Below are positions 52,900-60,578 of a stretch of DNA of 64,000 nt, piece by piece. The notes beneath the pieces are model-generated. The model did not search any database and was not told the origin of the DNA. It worked only from the letters and a program-made list of their open reading frames with translations. This DNA comes from Pedobacter sp. N36a (GTDB lineage Bacteria; Bacteroidota; Bacteroidia; Sphingobacteriales; Sphingobacteriaceae). The stretch lies in contig NZ_JACSZW010000011.1 in assembly GCF_014472395.1 (NCBI RefSeq), positions 1-64,000 on the forward strand. The letters are read 5' to 3'. How positions within the stretch are numbered: the first letter of the stretch is position 1; the number at the start of each line of letters is the position of its first letter. A program made the translations under genes and the position numbers.

Positions 52900-53885
52900 T
52901 ACCCAACCAGACTTTTAAAGCGTTTCAACGCGTTTTTACTGAACAAAGATTCTTCGGCTTCATAGAAACAATCGGCAAAAGATTTGGTATCGCTGATGGT
53001 TTGTATGGCTAGGGCAGCATTACACAAGACCACATTATGCTGCGCATCTGTTCCTGCTCCGTTTAACACATTCATAAATATTTCCGCAGAAGAAGCTACG
53101 GTATCTCCTCCTTTAATCAGCGCCTCATCCATCTCTTCAAAGCCTATATCGGACACCTTTACTAAGGCTTCTCCCTTTTTATTGAATATTTTATAGTCGC
53201 AGGTTAAAGAAACTTCATCAAAACCGTTCACTGCATGAAGGATGGTATAATTCTTATCGGTATCCTGATATAAGTAAGCATACAAACGGGCTAACTCCAG
53301 ACTAAAGACGCCTACCAATTGATTTTTCGGCTGCGCCGGATTACACATCGGGCCAAGCATGTTGAAGAATGTTTTTACGCCAAGTTCTTTACGAATTGGA
53401 GCTACGGTTTTCATTGCCGGGTTGAACAATGGCGCATGAATAAAGCAGATTCCTGAAGTATCCAGATTTCTCTTTAATGTATCAGGATCGCTTGTGAATT
53501 TATAGCCCAAATATTCAATCACGTTAGAAGAACCGCAACCAGAGGACACGCCATAATTACCATGTTTTGCCACTTTATGACCAGCACCAGCAACTACGAA
53601 AGAAGCAAGTGTAGAGATGTTAAAGGTATCTTTACCGTCACCACCAGTCCCGCAAAGATCAACCAGTTCATAGTCAGAGAAATCAAGCTGCACACATAAT
53701 TCCAACATCGCATCTCTGAATCCCTGCAGCTCTTCCACCGTAATGTTACGCATGCCATAAGCCGTAATAAACGCTGCAATCTGTGAACTATTAAACTCCC
53801 CTAAAGCAATAGCGGTCAGTATTCTTTGCGCTTCAGCTCTGCTGAAGGTCTTGTTTTCAAATAAGTGGTTTAGTATTTTCTTCAT
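52899..53885 (-). CDS. trpD: Anthranilate phosphoribosyltransferase
   Basis: The 328-residue protein has the PRPP-binding motif CGTGGDGKDTFNIST, VAKHGNYGVSSGCGSS, and the metal-binding DE of NGFDEVSL. It transfers phosphoribose to anthranilate. It is the first structural gene after the attenuator; trpE and trpG, which would supply anthranilate, are not upstream in this window. Confidence 0.97.
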   Translation of the reverse strand: MKKILNHLFENKTFSRAEAQRILTAIALGEFNSSQIAAFITAYGMRNITVEELQGFRDAMLELCVQLDFSDYELVDLCGTGGDGKDTFNISTLASFVVAGAGHKVAKHGNYGVSSGCGSSNVIEYLGYKFTSDPDTLKRNLDTSGICFIHAPLFNPAMKTVAPIRKELGVKTFFNMLGPMCNPAQPKNQLVGVFSLELARLYAYLYQDTDKNYTILHAVNGFDEVSLTCDYKIFNKKGEALVKVSDIGFEEMDEALIKGGDTVASSAEIFMNVLNGAGTDAQHNVVLCNAALAIQTISDTKSFADCFYEAEESLFSKNALKRFKSLVG

Positions 53886-53895
53886 GGGTATAAAA

Positions 53896-53921
53896 CAAAA
53901 AAGGCTGCCTTAATAGCAACC
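53896..53921 (-). terminator. Attenuator terminator of the trp unit
   Basis: On the minus strand GGTTGC (53921-53916) pairs with GCAGCC (53908-53903), including one G-U pair, and a T6 run follows. It lies 11 nt before the trpD start. Its 5' arm is the segment that the antiterminator would capture. Confidence 0.92.
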
Positions 53922-53985
53922 CTCAAAATATTTTTATGTAAATAAAACGTTCAGATAGGGGGTTACACTACGCTAATGCGTTGTG
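53916..53985 (-). promoter_or_regulatory. Trp attenuator: pause hairpin and antiterminator
   Basis: Directly after the Trp codons a pause hairpin can form: CACAACGC with GCGTAGTG (53966-53985, 7 of 8 pairs). The following segment GTAACCCCC (53966-53958) can instead pair with GAGGGTTGC (53924-53916), 8 of 9 positions, which sequesters the whole 5' arm of the terminator. A ribosome stalled at the Trp codons covers the pause hairpin and frees the antiterminator; one that reaches the stop codon covers GTAACCCCC and lets the terminator form. Confidence 0.88.
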
Positions 53986-54021
53986 CCACCACCAAAGATT
54001 AAGTACGTTTGTTTGTATCAT
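53968..54021 (-). CDS. trpL: Trp operon leader peptide
   Basis: A 17-residue frame reads MIQTNVLNLWWWHNALA and then TAG. Three consecutive TGG codons (53986-53994) sit just before the pause hairpin, which is the hallmark of a ribosome-mediated tryptophan attenuator. A CATCTTTG box ends 6 nt before its ATG, so its mRNA may start at or near the start codon with no ribosome binding site. The gene is not similar to enterobacterial TrpL beyond the Trp run. Confidence 0.92.
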   Translation of the reverse strand: MIQTNVLNLWWWHNALA

Positions 54022-54027
54022 CTAAAG

Positions 54028-54035
54028 CAAAGATG
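54028..54035 (-). promoter_or_regulatory. -7 box of the trp unit
   Basis: The minus strand reads CATCTTTG, differing from TAnnTTTG at the first base. The leader-peptide ATG follows after 6 nt. Confidence 0.55.
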
Positions 54036-54084
54036 TAATAGTTTTTAATAATTGCAAAATTTTTATTAAAATTAGTAAGGAATT

Positions 54085-55050
54085 ATGGCATTATTTAAAC
54101 GGAAAACACAAATCGATGACGATTTAGGATTTGGTAACCAACCGGTTACCGCGAATCAAAGGTTAATGAATGCTGACGGCAGTTCTAATATCAAAAGAAT
54201 TGGCCTTCCGCTGTTCCGAACTGCCGATACTTATAACTGGCTGATTTCCATGTCCTGGAAAAAGTTTCTGCTGATCATTCTAGTCGTTTATCTTTTGGTA
54301 AACATGCTTTTCGCCCTGATCTATGTGGGGATTGGCATCGAACATTTGCAGGGGGCTACTGGGATTACGCCAAGAGATCATTTTTTTGATGCTTTCTTCT
54401 TTTCCGCTCAAACGATTTCTACCGTAGGATATGGACACATTAGTCCGGATGGTTTCATGACCAGCTGTGTGGCCGCTTTTGAGTCGATGCTGGGATTACT
54501 GGCCTTTGCACTCGCCACAGGACTGTTGTACGGCCGTTTTTCCAGACCTAATGCCAAGGTGATTTATAGTGAGAAAATGGTAATTGCGCCTTATAAGGAA
54601 GGCAAAGGACTCATGTTCAGACTGGCCAATTTACGAAACAACCAGCTGATAGAAATTGAAGTTCAGGTGGTATTTTCGTATAATGAAACGGTCAACGGGA
54701 AGGTCTCGCGTAGGTTTTATCCACTGGAATTAGAAAGATCAAAAATTGGTTTGCTTACTTTAAGCTGGACGGTAGTTCATCCCATTGATGAGCATAGTCC
54801 GATTTTCCAGAAAACAGCACAGGATCTTGCTGATGCAGAAGTAGAAATCCTGGTTTTATTGAAAGCTTTTGATGATACTTTTTCGCAAACCGTACATACC
54901 AGAACTTCTTACCGCGATGAAGATATTTTACAGGATGCTAAGTTTTCAAATATTTTCTCCAAAGATAGTACAGGCAGGACTAATATTGACCTTTCCAGGA
55001 TCGGAGCAACGGAATCATCTGGCTCGGGAGATGCTGTTAAAGACGCTTAA
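54085..55050 (+). CDS. Inward-rectifier (KirBac-type) potassium channel
   Basis: The 321-residue protein has two membrane helices (about 60-83 and 126-150) flanking a pore loop with the selectivity filter TVGYG at about 113-117, then a cytoplasmic Kir beta-sandwich domain (about 155-300). It would form a tetrameric K+ channel in the inner membrane. It is divergent from the trp leader with about 60 bp between them and is functionally unrelated. Confidence 0.94.
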   Translation: MALFKRKTQIDDDLGFGNQPVTANQRLMNADGSSNIKRIGLPLFRTADTYNWLISMSWKKFLLIILVVYLLVNMLFALIYVGIGIEHLQGATGITPRDHFFDAFFFSAQTISTVGYGHISPDGFMTSCVAAFESMLGLLAFALATGLLYGRFSRPNAKVIYSEKMVIAPYKEGKGLMFRLANLRNNQLIEIEVQVVFSYNETVNGKVSRRFYPLELERSKIGLLTLSWTVVHPIDEHSPIFQKTAQDLADAEVEILVLLKAFDDTFSQTVHTRTSYRDEDILQDAKFSNIFSKDSTGRTNIDLSRIGATESSGSGDAVKDA

Positions 55051-55064
55051 TTCTTTGCTGCAAT

Positions 55065-55907
55065 TTAATCCTTTGCTACAAAATCAAGGATTTTTTGATA
55101 TAGCAGATTACCTCCAAAGATCATCTGACTGATCATTCCCACGTGTTTTTTACCATTGATCACATAGATTGAACTTGGTACCTGCTCTGCAGTTAACTGC
55201 TTTTGAATGCGTTCTGATTGTATTTGTATGGCCGGGTATGTTTTTTCTCCGTAGAAAATCAGATGAGGGTTCTTGATTTTCTGCACATAATTTAATGGAG
55301 ATGCTTTGGTCCAGATTTTCGGATTGTCTGTAAATGTGCGCAGAAAGTTGTAATAATTATCATCATGATCCGCCATGCTCAGATATTCATTCATATCCAG
55401 GCCAAAAGCATCATTTAAGATCATCCCTTTAATTTTCCCTTGATATCCTGCAGCTTTGAAATATTTAGGGTCTGCATTGATCAGTTCTGCAAGATGCCCA
55501 CCCGCAGAATGTCCCATCAGGAATAATCTTTCCGGATTTCCACCATAACAGGCGATATTTTGAGCTACCCAGTTTACCGCAGCAGCGCAATCAGCCGCCA
55601 TTTGCGGATATTCCTGATCAGGGGCCAATCCATAATTAATGAGGACTGCAACCAGCCCCTTACGCGCCAGATTTCTCCCTAGCCACCAGTAAGTTTCCTT
55701 TTTACCACTACTCCAAGATCCTCCGTGAATGAAAATAACCACTCCTTTTTTAGCAACCGTATCTGCCGGATAATAGATGTTCAGCTGGTTACTGACCTTC
55801 CCTTTTTCCTGGGCATAATCAATAGCCTTCGCTACCCTAACCTGGGCACCCGAAGTGAATATTTGTCCGAAGAAAGCGAATAGCATCAGTAATATCCAGG
55901 TTTTCAT
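55065..55907 (-). CDS. Secreted alpha/beta hydrolase (carboxylesterase-like)
   Basis: The 280-residue protein has a signal peptide (1 to about 21, ending SGA). It has the oxyanion motif FIHGGSW, nucleophile elbow GHSAGGH, an Asp region near NDAFGLD, and a C-terminal His in GKKHVGM. It resembles BD-FAE/kynurenine-formamidase-like esterases. It starts 3 nt after the SDR gene and is the last gene of a recR-SDR-esterase unit. Confidence 0.88.
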   Translation of the reverse strand: MKTWILLMLFAFFGQIFTSGAQVRVAKAIDYAQEKGKVSNQLNIYYPADTVAKKGVVIFIHGGSWSSGKKETYWWLGRNLARKGLVAVLINYGLAPDQEYPQMAADCAAAVNWVAQNIACYGGNPERLFLMGHSAGGHLAELINADPKYFKAAGYQGKIKGMILNDAFGLDMNEYLSMADHDDNYYNFLRTFTDNPKIWTKASPLNYVQKIKNPHLIFYGEKTYPAIQIQSERIQKQLTAEQVPSSIYVINGKKHVGMISQMIFGGNLLYQKILDFVAKD

Positions 55908-55910
55908 AGG

Positions 55911-56726
55911 TTATTTTATCAATGCGTTTTTCTCTTTAGTAAAGTGGTTGAACACCAATTTATCTGTCAATGCAGGCAGCAGTTTATTGAGCCAGACGGT
56001 TAATTTGCCTTGCCCAGTCATGATTAATGTACGTTTTCTTGCTGCGATGCCATCCACAATACTAGTTGCCACTACATCAGCCGTTACCATTTTACCTTCT
56101 TCCATACTAGTTTCTCCATGCGCAGTGCCGTCTTTTGCCAATGCGGTAACACGAATATTTGAAGCCGTAAAACCAGGGCAAGCCACCATCACGTGTACTC
56201 CTGTTTTTAACAATTCTGTTCTTAAAGACTCCATAAATCCATTCATTGCAAATTTCGAAGCCGAATATCCGGTACGTCCCGGTAGTCCGCGGTAACCTGC
56301 AATAGAAGATACGCCAATAATACTGCCTTTGGTTTTCAAAATCTCTGGTAAAGCATATTTTGTACAATATACGGTACCCCAAAAGTTCACATCCATCAGG
56401 TTTTTCAAGACAGAAAGGTCAAGGTCATTGAATAGCGCACGCATCGACAACCCGGCATTATTGATCAGCATATCCACCTTACCGAAACTGAGTACAGCTT
56501 GTTTACTCAATTCCTCACAATCCTGCTCTTTACTCACATCTGTTTGTACAGCAACCGCGCGAATACCATATCTGCTTTCCAAATCGGCTGTAACTTCGCA
56601 AAGGGTTACATATTGACGGGCAGCAAGTACAAGATTTGCACCACGTTTGGCAAATTCTTCGGCACAAGCCTTTCCTATACCGGAAGATGCACCGGTAATG
56701 ATGACTACTTTATTCTTAAAATCCAT
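55911..56726 (-). CDS. Short-chain dehydrogenase/reductase
   Basis: The 271-residue protein has the classical SDR pattern: NAD(P) motif TGASSGIGKA at about 10-19, NNAG, catalytic Ser in GVSSIAGYRG, and YSASK with the catalytic Tyr and Lys. The substrate is unknown. It lies 5 nt after recR and 3 nt before the esterase, all leftward. Confidence 0.92.
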   Translation of the reverse strand: MDFKNKVVIITGASSGIGKACAEEFAKRGANLVLAARQYVTLCEVTADLESRYGIRAVAVQTDVSKEQDCEELSKQAVLSFGKVDMLINNAGLSMRALFNDLDLSVLKNLMDVNFWGTVYCTKYALPEILKTKGSIIGVSSIAGYRGLPGRTGYSASKFAMNGFMESLRTELLKTGVHVMVACPGFTASNIRVTALAKDGTAHGETSMEEGKMVTADVVATSIVDGIAARKRTLIMTGQGKLTVWLNKLLPALTDKLVFNHFTKEKNALIK

Positions 56727-56731
56727 GCTGA

Positions 56732-57349
56732 TTATTTGATGAGTGAGTTTTCATAAGGCACCCTTGTAATGATAGAGCGGCCCAGGGTGATTTCGTCTGC
56801 ATATTCCAATTCGCCGCCAAAAGCGATTCCTCGAGCAATAGCGGTAATCGGAATTTGAAAATCTTTAAGACGTTTATAAAGGTAAAAAAGAGTAGTATCT
56901 CCTTCCATGGTGGCGCTCAATGCTAAAATCACTTCTTTAACCGGACTGGTCGCCACACGCTGCACCAGAGAATCTATAAAAAGGTCAGCCGGACCGATGC
57001 CATCCATTGGCGAGATTAGACCTCCCAATACATGATAAACGCCGAAATACTGTGAGGTATTTTCTACCGCCATCACGTCTCTGGTATCTTCAACCACACA
57101 AATAATTTCTTTATCACGCTTGTTAGCGGTACAGATTTCACAGTGTATATGATCCGAAATGTTATGGCAAACCGCACAATGCTTGATCTCTTGCCTCAAT
57201 TTAATGATGGAATTTCCGAAGTTAGAAACCTCTTCCTGTTCCTTATTTAACAAGTGCAATACCAAGCGTAATGCCGTCTTTTGTCCGACTCCCGGTAACT
57301 TAGAAAATTCGTTGACAGCGTCTTCAAGAAGCTTGGATGAAAAGTTCAT
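56732..57349 (-). CDS. recR: Recombination mediator RecR
   Basis: The 205-residue protein has an N-terminal HhH region (LPGVGQKTALRLVLHLL), a four-Cys zinc finger (CAVCHNISD...CEIC), a Toprim domain (ICVVEDTRDVMAVE) and a C-terminal segment with AIARGIAFGGELEYADE. It helps load RecA at gaps with RecF/RecO. A TAAATTTG box ends 4 nt before the ATG. It is first in the unit with SDR and esterase genes. Confidence 0.97.
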   Translation of the reverse strand: MNFSSKLLEDAVNEFSKLPGVGQKTALRLVLHLLNKEQEEVSNFGNSIIKLRQEIKHCAVCHNISDHIHCEICTANKRDKEIICVVEDTRDVMAVENTSQYFGVYHVLGGLISPMDGIGPADLFIDSLVQRVATSPVKEVILALSATMEGDTTLFYLYKRLKDFQIPITAIARGIAFGGELEYADEITLGRSIITRVPYENSLIK

Positions 57350-57353
57350 TTTA

Positions 57354-57361
57354 CAAATTTA
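57354..57361 (-). promoter_or_regulatory. -7 box of recR, leaderless layout
   Basis: The minus strand reads TAAATTTG, an exact match, ending 4 nt before the recR ATG. Confidence 0.55.
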
Positions 57362-57427
57362 TATTTATCTTCCGTTATTTGATTTTTAAAATATGATTTT
57401 CTTACATTTAGCTGCTAAAAACATACT

Positions 57428-58936
57428 ATGAGCCCAGCTATACTTTTGTCTTTTTTGATTGGTTATTTCCTGCTATTGATCGTTATCGCCTTCGCTACTT
57501 CCAAAAAATCATCAGACAATGCTACCTTTTTTATTGCAAATAGAAATTCAAAATGGTACCTGGTTGCTTTTGGGATGATTGGTACTGCTTTATCCGGTGT
57601 CACTTTCATTTCCGTTCCAGGAGAAGTAGGTGCCCCTTCCGGTAACCAATTTCAATATTTTCAATTTGTATTGGGAAATGCGGTCGGTTTTATCATCATC
57701 GCTACCGTATTACTGCCCTTATATTATCGAATGAAACTCACTTCGATTTATAGTTACATCGAACAAAGGCTGGGCTTTTATAGCTATAAGACGGCGGCAT
57801 CGATCTTTTTGATCAGCAGAACGATAGGTTCAGCTTTCCGTTTATACCTGGTGGTGATCGTTTTACAACGCTTTATCTTTGACAGCTATGGAGTACCATT
57901 TTGGGTAACCGTACTGATTTCTTTAGCCTTAATCTGGTCTTACACCTTCAAAGGTGGATTAAAAACGATCATCATCACCGATACGCTGCAAACATTCTTC
58001 CTGGTATTGTCAGTTTTCCTGACGCTGTATTTCATCTGCAGCAGCCTGGATATGAATATCCCTCAGGCCTTCGAAGCGATTAAAACAAGCGGCTATTCTA
58101 AGATTTTCTTTTACGAGGACTTCATGACAAATGGCTTCCATTTCAGTAAACAGTTCATTGGAGGGGTATTTGTTACCATAGCTATGACGGGTTTGGATCA
58201 GGATTTGATGCAAAAAAACCTGAGTATGAAAACCATTGGCGAGGCACAAAAAAACATGTTTACGTTTACAGGAATCTTTGTCATCCTAAACATCTTTTTC
58301 CTGAGCGTAGGCGCTTTGTTATATATCTATGCTGCTAAAAACGGCATCGAAATTCCTTTGGATCACATCACCGGAAAACCAAGAACGGATTTTCTTTTCC
58401 CGGAAATTGCACTGAATCATTTAAGTGTAGTACCGGCGATCGTGTTCATGCTGGGTTTAACTGCGGCAACATTTGCCACTACCGACTCGGCGTTAACTGC
58501 ATTAACCACCTCGTTCTGCGTGGATTTCCTGCACATGGACAAAGGTGATAATGCGAATGCAGACGGAGCTGTAAAAAAAAGACACCTGGTACACATTGCG
58601 TTTTCGCTGCTGATGTTTATGGTCATCATTGTTTTCAATACTTTAAATGATGAGTCGGTCGTTAAAGGGATATTTAAAGTGGCCTCCTATACCTATGGTC
58701 CATTACTTGGTCTGTATAGTTTTGGTCTTTTCATGAAGAAAAGAGGACTTCATGATAAATTAGTACCTTTAGTATGTATCCTATCACCATTGATATGTTA
58801 CTTGCTCAACGCGAACTCTGCCACTTTACTTGGTGGATATACGTTTAGCGTGGAACTGATTCTGGTGAACGGATTGATCACCTTTATCGGACTGTTGCTG
58901 ATCAGTAAAAAAACAGCATTACAAACCAGATTTTAA
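57428..58936 (+). CDS. Sodium:solute symporter (SSS family)
   Basis: The 502-residue protein has about 13 hydrophobic helices. The N-terminal half has SSS features (FGMIGTALSGVTFISVPGEV; SIYSYIEQRLGFYSYK), and the helix-8 region has LGLTAATFATTDSALTALTTSF with the Ser/Thr residues that bind sodium. It imports a solute with Na+; candidates range from sugars to sialic acid, but nothing nearby indicates which. A TACATTTA box lies 17 nt before the ATG. Confidence 0.92.
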   Translation: MSPAILLSFLIGYFLLLIVIAFATSKKSSDNATFFIANRNSKWYLVAFGMIGTALSGVTFISVPGEVGAPSGNQFQYFQFVLGNAVGFIIIATVLLPLYYRMKLTSIYSYIEQRLGFYSYKTAASIFLISRTIGSAFRLYLVVIVLQRFIFDSYGVPFWVTVLISLALIWSYTFKGGLKTIIITDTLQTFFLVLSVFLTLYFICSSLDMNIPQAFEAIKTSGYSKIFFYEDFMTNGFHFSKQFIGGVFVTIAMTGLDQDLMQKNLSMKTIGEAQKNMFTFTGIFVILNIFFLSVGALLYIYAAKNGIEIPLDHITGKPRTDFLFPEIALNHLSVVPAIVFMLGLTAATFATTDSALTALTTSFCVDFLHMDKGDNANADGAVKKRHLVHIAFSLLMFMVIIVFNTLNDESVVKGIFKVASYTYGPLLGLYSFGLFMKKRGLHDKLVPLVCILSPLICYLLNANSATLLGGYTFSVELILVNGLITFIGLLLISKKTALQTRF

Positions 58937-58954
58937 GAACTAAATATCTATAGA

Positions 58955-59662
58955 ATGACAAGTGAAGAGAAAATTAGAAGTGCATTTGAGAACAAAAACT
59001 GGCAGGAAATAAAAGTTACAGATTCCTGGCAGATCTTTAAAATCATGGCTGAATTTGTAGATGGCTTTGAGAAATTAGCGAAAATTGGCCCATGTGTGTC
59101 TATCTTCGGATCTGCAAGAACAGCGGAAACAAATAAGTACTATGAGATTGCAGTAGAATGTGGCAGGTTGCTTACAGAACGTGGATATGGCGTGATCACC
59201 GGTGGTGGTCCTGGAATTATGGAAGCAGGAAATAAAGGCGCACACATGAATGGCGGGAAGTCTGTAGGTTTAAACATTGACCTTCCTTTTGAACAGTTCC
59301 ACAACAAATATATTGACCATAATAAGTTATTAGAATTTGATTATTTCTTCATCAGAAAGGTGATGTTCATGAAGTACTCACAAGGTTTTGTCGTATTGCC
59401 TGGTGGTATGGGCACTATGGATGAGCTTTTCGAAGCGATTACTTTGATTCAGACGGGCAAAATTGCCAGATTCCCAATTGTATTGGTAGGAAAAGAGTAC
59501 TGGGGTGGTTTAGTAGATTGGATTACTTCAACGATGTTGAACAAAGAACATAATATTCATGCCGAAGATCTAAACCTGTTTAGGTTAGTAGATACAGCAG
59601 AAGAAGCTGCTGAGCATATTTTCAGGTTCTATGATAAGTATGTGTTAAAACCGAATTTCTAG
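58955..59662 (+). CDS. LOG-family protein (TIGR00730, cytokinin riboside monophosphate phosphoribohydrolase-like)
   Basis: The 235-residue protein has the Lysine-decarboxylase-like/LOG signature: GGGPGIMEAGNKGA and PGGMGTMDELFEAIT. Members hydrolyse nucleoside 5'-monophosphates to free base and ribose 5-phosphate. It follows the symporter by 18 nt in the same direction and is probably co-transcribed. A direct metabolic link to the transporter is not evident. Confidence 0.93.
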   Translation: MTSEEKIRSAFENKNWQEIKVTDSWQIFKIMAEFVDGFEKLAKIGPCVSIFGSARTAETNKYYEIAVECGRLLTERGYGVITGGGPGIMEAGNKGAHMNGGKSVGLNIDLPFEQFHNKYIDHNKLLEFDYFFIRKVMFMKYSQGFVVLPGGMGTMDELFEAITLIQTGKIARFPIVLVGKEYWGGLVDWITSTMLNKEHNIHAEDLNLFRLVDTAEEAAEHIFRFYDKYVLKPNF

Positions 59663-59978
59663 GAGGTGCTACTTGGTGTTTAAGACTTCTTTAGCACTAT
59701 AGTTAGTAGTTTCAGTACTAAAAAAAAAAAGGATAGTTGCTCCCCGCCTCAAATCTTTCGCTGAAGGGTAAAAAATTTGAATGTAGGGCACTCAACTATC
59801 TTTTTTTGATGACAATTAAGTGCTGACTCCTGAAGATTAAATCATGATGAAGTGCTGATTTGGTGATGACCAATTAATGATTTCACGACCATCAAGCACT
59901 AAATAACCGGAGGTTAACTAATGATTTATAGACAATTAATCACTAATTCCAAGGAAACGAGATTTGGGTTTAAATCAT
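59663..59978. other. Intergenic region with structured element and imperfect repeats
   Basis: No gene is visible. It holds the long stem element 59721-59807 and, at 59815-59960, AT-rich imperfect direct and inverted repeats built from AATTAA, AAGTGCTGA and AATGATTT units, including AGTGCT/AGCACT pairing. Confidence 0.6.
59721..59807. repeat. Long-stem element, copy 2 of the 5105-5200 element
   Basis: AAAAAAAGGATAGTTG pairs with CAACTATCTTTTTTT around a 53-nt loop. The loop holds CAAAT/ATTTG (59750-59754 with 59774-59778) and the CTTTCGCTGAAGGG hairpin shared, with a compensating change, with 5147-5162. The outer stem can also act as a bidirectional terminator for the LOG gene. Confidence 0.45.
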
Positions 59979-60569
59979 TTAGAAATGACTTACTCCACCA
60001 GAAACCACCAATTTCATGGCCTCTGCGGCGGTCATATTTAAAGGCTTGATTTTCTCATTTTTCACTACATATACTTGTCCGGCGAAGGAGTAAGAAAAGG
60101 GAAAATAGACGATAGATTCCCCTGGGAGGCCAATTGCTGATAGGTCGCTTTGGGTTAAAAACCCGATTCTCTTCAAATCACCTTCTACTTCTACCAGCAC
60201 CGGGTTATTAAATTTCTTTTCATCACCAACAAAGGCTTCGGTCAGGTCTTTGATGGACGAATAAATAAATTTAAGTATAGGCAGCCTGTCCAGGATTCTG
60301 GCAAACCAGTTGTACATGGGTTCAGTTACGAAATTGGTCACGAAAATACCGGCCACAAGCGTGATCGCCACTACAAGTGCTAAACCAAGGCCGGGGATGT
60401 TCCTGCTGGCTCCTGTCTGAGGGTCAACACCCAGGATATTGTTCACGTTTAACCAGCTGTCTACTGTAGTTACCGCTACGATCACAATAAAAATACTAAG
60501 GGCAATAGGCAATACAATTAAGAGTCCTTTGATGATGTATCTTAACAAGGCTCTACCGATTCTGTTCAT
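59979..60569 (-). CDS. DUF502 family membrane protein
   Basis: The 196-residue protein has two N-terminal membrane helices (about 10-32 and 60-82) and a soluble C-terminal domain with the family motifs PILKFIYSSIKDLTEAF and FPFSYSFAGQVYVV. The function of the family is not established. It begins 9 nt after murF-alr and is likely co-transcribed, hinting at a cell-envelope role by context only. Confidence 0.9.
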   Translation of the reverse strand: MNRIGRALLRYIIKGLLIVLPIALSIFIVIVAVTTVDSWLNVNNILGVDPQTGASRNIPGLGLALVVAITLVAGIFVTNFVTEPMYNWFARILDRLPILKFIYSSIKDLTEAFVGDEKKFNNPVLVEVEGDLKRIGFLTQSDLSAIGLPGESIVYFPFSYSFAGQVYVVKNEKIKPLNMTAAEAMKLVVSGGVSHF

Positions 60570-60578
60570 GCTACAAAA

